From contig CAYYRB010000002.1 in NCBI GenBank assembly GCA_964473995.1, positions 1-64,000 of the forward strand: 64,000 nt of DNA, written 5' to 3'. The translations under genes and the position numbers were made by a program. This stretch comes from JAKRSD01 sp964473995 (GTDB lineage: Bacteria > Bacteroidota > Bacteroidia > CAIKAF01). The notes below the pieces were generated by a model, which saw nothing but the letters and a program-made list of their open reading frames with translations, did no database searches and was not told where the DNA came from. Below, one piece after another: positions 26,693-34,388 of the stretch (positions are counted from its first letter, which is position 1; each line of letters begins with the position of its first letter).

Positions 26693-28057
26693 TTAAATGA
26701 TTTCAAAGTATCGTTTAAATTCCCAGTCAGTTACATTTTTGGCAAACTGCTTCCATTCCCATTCCCGGGTGGCCGTAAAATGGGCTACAAATTCAGCTCC
26801 GAACAGTTCTGAGGCCAGGGCTGAGTTTTTCATATTTTGGGTAGCATCCCACAAATCGCCGGGAAGTTTACCATGGCTCAAATCGGTATATCCGTTGCCT
26901 ACCGTGGCAGGCTGCAGCTCAAGTTTGTGCCGGATACCATACAACCCCGAAGCAAGACAAGCTGCCATGGCGAGGTAAGGATTCACATCCGAACCCGGCA
27001 CCCGTGTTTCCAACCGGCAGGCCTTTTCATCCACAGGAAGAGCGCGTAACGCAGTTGTTCGATTATCCACCCCCCAGGTGAGTGTGGTAGGCGCCCAGGC
27101 ACCTTCCACCAATCGTTTATAACTGTTCACGGTAGGGGCAAGCATGGGTAACATGTAGGGAAGACAATGCAACTGACCCGCCATGTAATGCCCCATTAAC
27201 TCACTAATACCACCCGGTTTTGCTTGATCATAAAACAAATTGGTGGTCGCATTTTTATCCCACAAACTCTGATGCACATGTCCACTGCATCCAGGCAAAT
27301 TTTCGCTGATTTTTGCCATGAATGTCGGCATGATTCCGTACAAATCGCCAATCTCTTTTAGTGAAGTTTTGAATAAAACCGCTCTGTCCGCCGAATCCAA
27401 GATTTTTCCGTAAGTAATGGCCGCTTCCAAAACACCGGGGCCGGTTTCGGTGTGAAGGCCCTCCAAAGGAATATTAAACCGATGTAAATCATCAAAAATT
27501 CGTTGAAAAAAATCATCATTTTGAGAAGACCGTACCACGGAGTAACCAAACATTCCCGGCGTGATGGGGGTAGGATTGCGATACCCTTTTTCGGCCCATG
27601 TCTGCGGGGTTTCCGAAAAATTAAACCATTCAAATTCCTGTGAAAAAAAGGCGGTAAAGCCTAATGATTCGGCGTGCTCATTTATTCTTTTCAAAAGAGT
27701 GCGCGGACAAACATCTTTCAGCGTGCTGTCTGATGAATTAAAATCAGCCAAAAAAAACGGGGTGTCATCGGCCCATGGAATTTCGCGAAAACTATTCAGA
27801 TCAATGTTGGCTTTTGCATCGGGATAACCGGTATGCCAACCGGTCACTTGTACGTTGTCGTAAGCCAGGTCAGCACTATCCCATCCGAAAACCACATCGC
27901 AAAACCCGAATCCTTTTTGGGCGGCGGAAATAAATTTATCAACAGAAATATATTTTCCGCGTAATACTCCGTCAATATCCGCAACAGCCACACGGACTTT
28001 GGTAATGCCTTTCTCTTCGCAGGATTTCGCAAATGTGCTTATTTCAGTTATTTTCAT
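26693..28057 (-). CDS. Glutamine-synthetase-family ligase (gamma-glutamylamide synthetase type)
   Basis: 454 residues of the glutamine synthetase superfamily. The N-terminal beta-grasp domain includes DIDGVLRGKYI. The catalytic domain has the metal-binding FSQEFEWF, HTETGPGVLEAAI, the ATP-site loop SGHVHQSLWD, NSYKRLVEGAWAP, WGVDNRTTALR and ETRVPGSDVNPYLAMAA. The sequence looks like the PuuA/GlnT-type branch that couples glutamate to amines rather than to ammonia. Its start overlaps the end of an ethanolamine-type permease by 14 bp, which suggests an imported amine is the substrate. That assignment is inference; ordinary glutamine synthesis is not excluded. Confidence 0.85.
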   Translation of the reverse strand: MKITEISTFAKSCEEKGITKVRVAVADIDGVLRGKYISVDKFISAAQKGFGFCDVVFGWDSADLAYDNVQVTGWHTGYPDAKANIDLNSFREIPWADDTPFFLADFNSSDSTLKDVCPRTLLKRINEHAESLGFTAFFSQEFEWFNFSETPQTWAEKGYRNPTPITPGMFGYSVVRSSQNDDFFQRIFDDLHRFNIPLEGLHTETGPGVLEAAITYGKILDSADRAVLFKTSLKEIGDLYGIMPTFMAKISENLPGCSGHVHQSLWDKNATTNLFYDQAKPGGISELMGHYMAGQLHCLPYMLPMLAPTVNSYKRLVEGAWAPTTLTWGVDNRTTALRALPVDEKACRLETRVPGSDVNPYLAMAACLASGLYGIRHKLELQPATVGNGYTDLSHGKLPGDLWDATQNMKNSALASELFGAEFVAHFTATREWEWKQFAKNVTDWEFKRYFEII

Positions 28058-29375
28058 GGCGAGTCTGTTTTCTGAATTGGATGGTAATTAATGAGAAGAA
28101 AAATAAAAATGCAATAAAAAAAGCGGCATGCCACGGATTATACCAGGCCATGGCGATAAAACAGCCCACTGAAATCAAAGCGGCAGTAATGGGTGCAAAC
28201 GGATAAAAGGGAGCCTTAAACGGACGATGTAACTGTGGAAATGACATGCGGAGTTTAAGGTAAGCCAACAAGCTTAACACATAGAGCGTAAGCGCACCGA
28301 AACAGGCTATGGTGATCAAATCTCCGGTTCTTCCTGTAAACAATGCGCCTATTCCCACAAGCAAATTCGCCAGCAATGCGCCATGCGGACTTTTAAAGCG
28401 CGGATGAAGACCTGATAAGAAAGAAGGAGCGAAGCCCGCTTTTGCCATTTCAAAGAGTGCTCTTCCTGCAGCAAGAATAATTCCGTTAAGGGAAGCCACG
28501 ATTCCGAACAATCCGAAAACGAGCATGGCGTTTTGCCAAAAAGAATTTGCGCCCAGCGCAGCCATTACCAAGGGCAGGGGAGAATCGCTTTCTGTTTTTT
28601 CAATACCAGGGGTGTACACGGCAGTTTCCCAACCGTTTACACCTACCGCCGAAAAGAAGGTGAGCAGACAAAGAACAACTAAGGTAATTAAAGCCGCACT
28701 GAATCCCCGCAGAATATTTTTTTGCGGATTGACGGTTTCTTCGGCTACGTTAGCCACACCTTCAATGGCCAGAAAAAACCAGATGGCAAAAGGAATGGCT
28801 GCCGCAACACCCGCCCAGCCGAAAGGCAATTCACCCAAATTTACATTCTCCGGTTTAAAGGATGGCAATGCGGTTGAAGCAAAAATCAACAAACCGGCTA
28901 CGGCAATGCAGGTAACGAATAACTCAAGCGAAGCCGCCGTTTTAACTCCGATCAGGTTGATGGCCGTAAATATGACATAAGCCGCAACGGCAATAAAAAG
29001 AGCAGGAATTTCAGGAAAGAAACCATGCAGATATGCCCCAAGGCCCAAGGCAATAGCGGGTGGTGCAAATACAAATTCGGTAAGTTGTGCTGTTCCGCAA
29101 AGCAATCCGTAGGTACTCCCAAATGCACGCGTTCCATAATCAAATGCACCGCCCGCCTTAGGTATGGCACAGGCCATTTCGGTATAACAAAAAGTAAAAA
29201 AAACGTATAAAATAATGACCGGAATGAGGGCAAAAAACATCCCTGATGCACCGCCTTTGGCCAAACCCAGATTCCATCCGAAATAGTTTCCTGATATCAC
29301 ATAGCCTACACCAAGCCCCCAAAGCATAAGCGGGCCCAATGTTCTTGAAAGTTGTGAATCGGAATTATTAGTCAT
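28044..29375 (-). CDS. APC-superfamily permease, ethanolamine-permease-like
   Basis: 443 residues with about 12 TM segments. The N-terminal LSRTLGPLMLWGLGVGYVIS, GNYFGWNLGLAKGG, CYTEMACAIPKAGGAFDYG and LTEFVFAPPAIALGLGAYL match the ethanolamine permease type of APC transporters as I know it. ATG 29375 (MTNNSDSQ) is chosen; a TTG at 29423 gives an unlikely 16-residue extension. It overlaps the glutamine-synthetase-like gene by 14 bp and starts 51 bp after the GT2 gene. Substrate is probably a small amine such as ethanolamine; no eutBC genes are in the window. Confidence 0.85.
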   Translation of the reverse strand: MTNNSDSQLSRTLGPLMLWGLGVGYVISGNYFGWNLGLAKGGASGMFFALIPVIILYVFFTFCYTEMACAIPKAGGAFDYGTRAFGSTYGLLCGTAQLTEFVFAPPAIALGLGAYLHGFFPEIPALFIAVAAYVIFTAINLIGVKTAASLELFVTCIAVAGLLIFASTALPSFKPENVNLGELPFGWAGVAAAIPFAIWFFLAIEGVANVAEETVNPQKNILRGFSAALITLVVLCLLTFFSAVGVNGWETAVYTPGIEKTESDSPLPLVMAALGANSFWQNAMLVFGLFGIVASLNGIILAAGRALFEMAKAGFAPSFLSGLHPRFKSPHGALLANLLVGIGALFTGRTGDLITIACFGALTLYVLSLLAYLKLRMSFPQLHRPFKAPFYPFAPITAALISVGCFIAMAWYNPWHAAFFIAFLFFFSLITIQFRKQTRHENN

Positions 29376-29426
29376 GAGTTGAGATTGCACCCCGAAATAA
29401 CCAAAGGAAATCCGGATATGCAAATA

Positions 29427-30446
29427 TTATCCTGCACAAATGAAATCTAGCCCGGGTTTATACTTCCGACTAATCAAGAATTTCTCAATTTCAAGATACA
29501 TACCCCGATTGCTTACCAGGCTGATAATAAAGGTTTTTTCGGGATCAGGTATCTCCAAATAATGAAGTTCACCCGGTTTCAGTTTCTCTTTCGGTTTTAC
29601 ATCAATGATTCCTTTCACGGGTAAGGGAATTCGATTGTGAATGCTGCGTTGTTTCTGTTTCGCTAGTTTTCCTCCGCCCCAAACGTAAATATCCTTTCCG
29701 GCTGGTAATGTCTCTTTTAAATAGCAGGCCAGATAATCATACCTGACCTGGTCAAAAGCTTCTTTTGAATAATGAATATGCGTTCGTGACAATCTACCCG
29801 GAGAATCGTTCCAGCGGATTACCGTTTGAGGCAGTTTGGCCATGTTCACTCCGTTTTTATACCACCGCAACCATAACTCATAATCTTCGGGAATCGGATC
29901 GGTGGAATACGGCCCGTACAGGTCAATCAGGCTTTTGCGAAACATAACGCTCGGATGGGCAAAAGGTGATTCTATGAAGCGGTGTCTTTTCATTTCCTCC
30001 TCGGAAATCCATCGGTTAATCTGGTTTACATACTCCCTGTATCCGCCATTATTCATTCCCTCCGTTGAGATGTCCACCAAACCGGAAACTAATCCGTATT
30101 CCTGATTTTCGACTAAAAAGCGAACCTGACTTTCCAAACGATCCGGAAAGGAATAATCGTCGGCATCCATTCGCGCAATGTAGGGATAAGAAGCATGACG
30201 GATTCCTACATTCAATGCATTGGCGATTCCTTTAACCGGAAGTGATAGGCATTTCACCCGTTTGTCCTTAAGCTCCAATTGTCGGCATATAGTCAAAGTG
30301 CCGTCATCAGACCCATTTTCAACCAATATTAATTCCCAAGAAAAATGGGTTTGGCTAAATATGGAATTTACCGCGGTGAAGAGTGTTTTTTCTGCATTGC
30401 AGACGGGCAGTATGACCGAAACAGCATTCGGATAATCCTCCGCCAT
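29427..30446 (-). CDS. Glycosyltransferase family 2
   Basis: 339 residues with a GT-A fold: VSVILPVCNAEKTLFTAVNSI, LILVENGSDDGT, KGIANALNVGI and the DxD motif in ARMDADDYSFPDR. The middle region (ESPFAHPSVMFRK, PEDYELWLRWYKNG) is typical of GT2 enzymes. The last 90 residues (YVWGGGKLAKQKQRS and onward) look like an added nucleotide-binding-like segment. Donor and acceptor are unknown. It starts 8 bp after the desaturase gene, so the two are probably cotranscribed. Confidence 0.85.
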   Translation of the reverse strand: MAEDYPNAVSVILPVCNAEKTLFTAVNSIFSQTHFSWELILVENGSDDGTLTICRQLELKDKRVKCLSLPVKGIANALNVGIRHASYPYIARMDADDYSFPDRLESQVRFLVENQEYGLVSGLVDISTEGMNNGGYREYVNQINRWISEEEMKRHRFIESPFAHPSVMFRKSLIDLYGPYSTDPIPEDYELWLRWYKNGVNMAKLPQTVIRWNDSPGRLSRTHIHYSKEAFDQVRYDYLACYLKETLPAGKDIYVWGGGKLAKQKQRSIHNRIPLPVKGIIDVKPKEKLKPGELHYLEIPDPEKTFIISLVSNRGMYLEIEKFLISRKYKPGLDFICAG

Positions 30447-30454
30447 GAGGCGTT

Positions 30455-31591
30455 CTAGGCAACTTGGGCTAATTGAGCCTTTTCCTTCACGGGCTTGGCA
30501 ACCGGCTCAATGCCGAAACGATACAACGATTTCCCATGTGATGTTATGGCCTGAAAGAAGGTTTCCTGCTCTAAATAGGGAATGCCGTATTCTTCGGCAG
30601 TGGCCTTTACGATGGGAGCCAGTTTGGCATAATGAACATGACAAACCGTGGGGTATAAATGGTGTTCAACCTGAAAATTCAATCCGCCCACATACCATGA
30701 AAACAATTTGTTTTTGCGTGCAAAGTTCTGTGTCGTGAGCATTTGATGAATGTAGAAATTATTCTCCAGGTTGTTGTCTTCATCAGGCAGGGGAAAAGCC
30801 GAATCGGGAGCCACGTGAGCCGGTTGGAAAATAATGGCTAAAATAAATCCGGCCACATAGTGAACCAGGAAAAAGCCGAGAAAAATTTGTCCGAAGGAAT
30901 AGGGAAGAAGCAAGGCCGGCAATACCAATGCATACAGGAAGTAAAGCGTTTTTGTCACAATAAGAACAGTCCACTCTTCCCTTGCGGAAGCCTTAACCTG
31001 ATTAACTAATCCGTTGGCTTCATATTTTTTAAGACGGGTTACATCCTTAAAGAATACCCATACAAAAGTCATCAAACCATAAACAACCCACGCATAAATA
31101 AATTGGAAACGGTGTATGGGCTTCCAGTCCGCATGTGGATTCAAACGGAATAATCCGCGCTGGCTTACGTCTTCATCCGCTTCGTGCACATTGGTGTATG
31201 TGTGATGCAGTACGTTATGCTGAATTTTCCAGTTAAAGGAAGTAGCGCCCATCATATTGAGTGTGTATCCGAGCCATTTATTCACCCGCGGATCGGCTGA
31301 ATAAGCACCGTGGCAGGCGTCATGCATCACGGAAAGGCCGATTCCCGCGAGCCCGAAACCCATAAGAACGCATAAGAAAAGCATGAGCCATCCTGATATT
31401 ACCCAACCGCTCATCATGACTAGATAGGGCAAAATATAAAGGCTCAGCATGAAAACCGTTTTCAATTTCATTTCCAGATTGGCATGTCTGCTCAATCCAT
31501 TGGCAACGAAATAATCATTTACCCGCTTATTGAGTGCGGTGGCAAAATCAGGTTTTTCTTTGGAAAAACGCAGGGGGCGGAATGGTGTCAT
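30455..31591 (-). CDS. Membrane fatty acid desaturase (delta-6/linoleoyl-type)
   Basis: 378-residue di-iron membrane desaturase. Three His boxes are present: HDACHGA, HNVLHHTYTN and QVEHHLYP, the last having the Q-x-x-H-H form of front-end-type desaturases. Hydrophobic segments lie near 45-95, 195-235 and 240-270. There is no N-terminal cytochrome b5 domain. It introduces a double bond in acyl chains of membrane lipids or acyl-CoA; regiospecificity cannot be told. ATG start at 31591, followed at 8 bp by GT2. Confidence 0.9.
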   Translation of the reverse strand: MTPFRPLRFSKEKPDFATALNKRVNDYFVANGLSRHANLEMKLKTVFMLSLYILPYLVMMSGWVISGWLMLFLCVLMGFGLAGIGLSVMHDACHGAYSADPRVNKWLGYTLNMMGATSFNWKIQHNVLHHTYTNVHEADEDVSQRGLFRLNPHADWKPIHRFQFIYAWVVYGLMTFVWVFFKDVTRLKKYEANGLVNQVKASAREEWTVLIVTKTLYFLYALVLPALLLPYSFGQIFLGFFLVHYVAGFILAIIFQPAHVAPDSAFPLPDEDNNLENNFYIHQMLTTQNFARKNKLFSWYVGGLNFQVEHHLYPTVCHVHYAKLAPIVKATAEEYGIPYLEQETFFQAITSHGKSLYRFGIEPVAKPVKEKAQLAQVA

Positions 31592-31773
31592 AAAGTGGAG
31601 AAGAAGTGTTTACAGTCATGCGAATTGTTCTATTTCTTCTCGAAACCGAATTAGGCATGGGGGTCTGCATAATGTGATGCGGAAAGAAATGTATAAACTG
31701 AGTGTAAAAGAAGATATTTCTATTTAAAAAACCTAATGATTTTGCTTTTTTATATGATGGGAATAGGTTAGTT

Positions 31774-32487
31774 TTAGGAGATGCTTTGAAGGTAATCTTC
31801 CGCAGCAGACTTAATTTCCAGAATATCAAGCATCCGTAAAAATTCGATTTGAGGTTTTGCAAAAAGGCTGAGCGCGGCTCCGGTAACGGGGTGCCGAAAT
31901 TTCAGTGAAGCAGCGTGAAGCATCATGGTATTCATACCATAATTTTCAAGAAAAAGTCGGTTTTGCTTATTACATCCATGCGGCCTGTCCCCGATGATGG
32001 GGTGAAACAGGTGCTTGAAATGTTTCCTGATTTGATGAAATCTTCCCGTTTGGGGAGTCACCTCCACCAATGAATAACGGGATGTGGCGAACCGTCCGTC
32101 GCTGATTGGTATTTCAGCACGAGCTATGGTTTTGTAGGTGGTAAGTGCTTCCTGCAAGGTTCCGTTTTCTTTTCGAAGCGGGTAGTCAATTTGTCCCTCA
32201 TCATCGGTAAACCCCCTTACTACAGCGAGGTAGGTTTTTTCTATCTGTTTATCCATAAAGAGCGTTTGAAGTGCCGAATCCATCGATTTCTCCAGGCCGA
32301 ACACCAACACACCGCCTGTTTTTCGGTCTAAGCGGTGACCCGGGTAAACGGGTTTGCCCAATTGATTTCGAAGTAATTGTATGGCAAACTCGGAGGCATC
32401 CGCCGCAATTTTGGAACGATGCACCAATAGGCCGTGCGGCTTGTTTATGGCACATAAGTAATCATCAATGTATACGATTTCGAGCAT
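31774..32487 (-). CDS. truC: TruC-like tRNA pseudouridine(65) synthase
   Basis: 237-residue RluA-family pseudouridine synthase without an S4 domain. Motif I INKPHGLLVH, motif II HRLDRKTGGVLVFG with the catalytic Asp, YSLVEVTPQTGRFHQIRKH, and HPIIGDRPHGCNKQN fit the TruC branch, which modifies U65 of tRNA. ATG start at 32487. It is transcribed alone toward the desaturase, with 182 bp between them; that intergenic stretch shows no clear RNA or terminator. Confidence 0.88.
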   Translation of the reverse strand: MLEIVYIDDYLCAINKPHGLLVHRSKIAADASEFAIQLLRNQLGKPVYPGHRLDRKTGGVLVFGLEKSMDSALQTLFMDKQIEKTYLAVVRGFTDDEGQIDYPLRKENGTLQEALTTYKTIARAEIPISDGRFATSRYSLVEVTPQTGRFHQIRKHFKHLFHPIIGDRPHGCNKQNRLFLENYGMNTMMLHAASLKFRHPVTGAALSLFAKPQIEFLRMLDILEIKSAAEDYLQSIS

Positions 32488-32646
32488 TCGATGGCCTTCA
32501 ATTTAATGCAAGAGTAAAAAAGAAATGCCATTCTGTTATGATAACGGCTTGTTTATTCCTTCAAAAATCAATGGTATGCTGAGGCAATAGAATGAAATCA
32601 TAATTTCCGGTAAATACAAGTGTCATTTTGTGTTTACTTTGTAATC

Positions 32647-33756
32647 ATGAAACCGGAAACAGCAGCCATACATGCCGGAAATTTTCCGGATGAGACCCAT
32701 CATCCCGCCATTCAGTCCATCACTTTATCCAGTACATTTTCCAGAAATGAGCCGGGAAAATACCTGTATTCCCGTGCCGCAAATCCGAACCGCGACGCGC
32801 TGGAGCACCTGTTGGCTGCCATGGAATATGGGATGGAAGCGGCCGCCTTCTCAAGTGGAAATGCAGCAGGAATGGCCGTGTTTCAGTCGTTGGAACCCGG
32901 AAGTCATATTTTGTTGCCTACCACCATGTATCATGGTCTTCGTTGGCAGATAGAATCGCTTTTTCGAGGAATTTTGGAATTTACGTTTGTGGATATGAAT
33001 CAAATAGGGCATGTCCGGGAACATATCCGCCCAAACACAAGGCTGATGTGGATTGAAACTCCATCCAATCCGTTGATTCAAATTTATGACATCGAATCAC
33101 TTACCGGACTGGCAAAATCAGTGAACATTCTTACCGTTTGCGACAATACGTTTGCTTCGCCGGTTTTTCAAAATCCGCTTAAACTGGGGGCTGATTTAGT
33201 CATGCACAGCTCCACTAAATTTCTCAGCGGTCACAGCGATATACTTGGCGGAGCATTGATTACGGGTGAAATAACCCCTTTTTGGGAAAAAATAAGAAAC
33301 GTGCAGCGACTCGGTGGTGCCGTTCCTTCTCCCTTTGATTGTTATTTATTGGTTCGCAGCATTAAAACACTATTTTACCGAATGAGGGGTCATGCATCCA
33401 ATGCCATGCAATTAGCCCGATTTCTGAGCAGCCATCCGAAAGTAGAAGCGGTTTATTATCCCGGACTTTCCTCCCATGAAGGACATGCCATTGCTCAAAA
33501 ACAGATGTCGGGATACGGTGCCGTATTGTCTTTTTTGGTGAAAGGTTCCGCCTCCGAGGCCGACAACGTGGTTGCCTCCCTGAAGTATTTTACACACGCT
33601 ACCAGTCTCGGCGGTGTGGAAAGCCTCATTGAAAGGCGTGCATCGGTAGAAGGGCCAGAAACCAAAACACCTCAGAATCTGCTGCGGGTTTCCGTAGGTT
33701 TGGAACATCCCGACGATCTGATTGCCGACATGGATCAGGCTTTGTCGAGTATCTAA
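32647..33756 (+). CDS. Cys/Met-metabolism PLP enzyme (cystathionine gamma-synthase/lyase family)
   Basis: 369 residues of the trans-sulfuration PLP family. YSRAANPNRDALE and AFSSGNAAGMAV bind the cofactor phosphate of the partner subunit. WIETPSNPLIQIYDI and VCDNTFASPVFQNPLKLGADLVMHSSTKFLSGHSD follow, with PLP-binding K191, then SLGGVESLIERRAS. The family includes cystathionine gamma-synthase, gamma-lyase and methionine gamma-lyase; the sequence alone does not decide. ATG 32647 is preferred over an in-frame start at 32620. A near-match promoter (TTTACTTTG) lies 5 nt before it. It ends in a 4-bp overlap with the convergent pdeM. Confidence 0.88.
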   Translation: MKPETAAIHAGNFPDETHHPAIQSITLSSTFSRNEPGKYLYSRAANPNRDALEHLLAAMEYGMEAAAFSSGNAAGMAVFQSLEPGSHILLPTTMYHGLRWQIESLFRGILEFTFVDMNQIGHVREHIRPNTRLMWIETPSNPLIQIYDIESLTGLAKSVNILTVCDNTFASPVFQNPLKLGADLVMHSSTKFLSGHSDILGGALITGEITPFWEKIRNVQRLGGAVPSPFDCYLLVRSIKTLFYRMRGHASNAMQLARFLSSHPKVEAVYYPGLSSHEGHAIAQKQMSGYGAVLSFLVKGSASEADNVVASLKYFTHATSLGGVESLIERRASVEGPETKTPQNLLRVSVGLEHPDDLIADMDQALSSI

Positions 33757-34388
33757 ACTTCCCAGACGGAATTCTCAGCAAATACCAAAATCCGTTCATC
33801 CGCTTCCCTTTTTTGTACCTCGCAGCCACCTGTGAAATAACCGAATCCCGGTAAAACAGCCGTGTTTTTTTGAATCCAAAGGCAAGGCAGCCGAAGCCTC
33901 TGACGATTGGCTCTTAATACAAATACGGGATGGATGTGCCCGCAAAAAACAAAAAGGCCGTTTGCATTTTCCGGTTCATGACTGAATTGAAATTCATCCA
34001 TCACCAAAGACGAAGCATGCAATTGAATACGCATTTCGGGTGAAAAGAAAGCTGGAACATGCCGGTCATGGTTTCCTAAAATAAGGTGAAAGGCAACATG
34101 TTCATGGTTTTTTCTCCATCGGATGAATTCATCCCATTCTTCGTTGGGCGAGCTGTGAAACAAATCACCCAGAATAACCAACTCCTTGGGTTGGTGCTGT
34201 TCCACAAGTCGGTTCAGGAGTTTAAAATTTTCCTCAGAAGCTTTTCGGGGCAGGGGAATTCCTTCGCGGCGGAAATGGGCAATTTTTCCCAGATGCACAT
34301 CGCCGAGTATCAGCATTTCTTTTTCCAGCCAATAAAGCGCTTTCTGAGGCAAAACCTCAAAGTGATGATTCCGTATTTCAATCTGCAT
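33753..34388 (-). CDS. pdeM: PdeM, ligase-associated DNA damage response endonuclease
   Basis: 211-residue calcineurin-like metallophosphoesterase. Metal-site motifs are in order: ILGDVHLGKIAHFR (DxH), LVILGDLFHS (GD), LILGNHDRH (GNHD) and FCGHIHPVF (GHxH). Family knowledge: this is the phosphoesterase of the bacterial ligase-associated repair cassette (TIGR04123-type). It is the last gene of the cassette, its start overlapping the helicase end by 11 bp. Substrate in vivo is not known from sequence. Confidence 0.92.
   Translation of the reverse strand: MQIEIRNHHFEVLPQKALYWLEKEMLILGDVHLGKIAHFRREGIPLPRKASEENFKLLNRLVEQHQPKELVILGDLFHSSPNEEWDEFIRWRKNHEHVAFHLILGNHDRHVPAFFSPEMRIQLHASSLVMDEFQFSHEPENANGLFVFCGHIHPVFVLRANRQRLRLPCLWIQKNTAVLPGFGYFTGGCEVQKREADERILVFAENSVWEV

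Noticed and set aside
31592..31773. Possible small RNA or terminator in the gap between truC and the desaturase gene
   Set aside because: Only a 6-bp repeat (AACCTA/TAGGTT) with a long loop is visible; not enough support.
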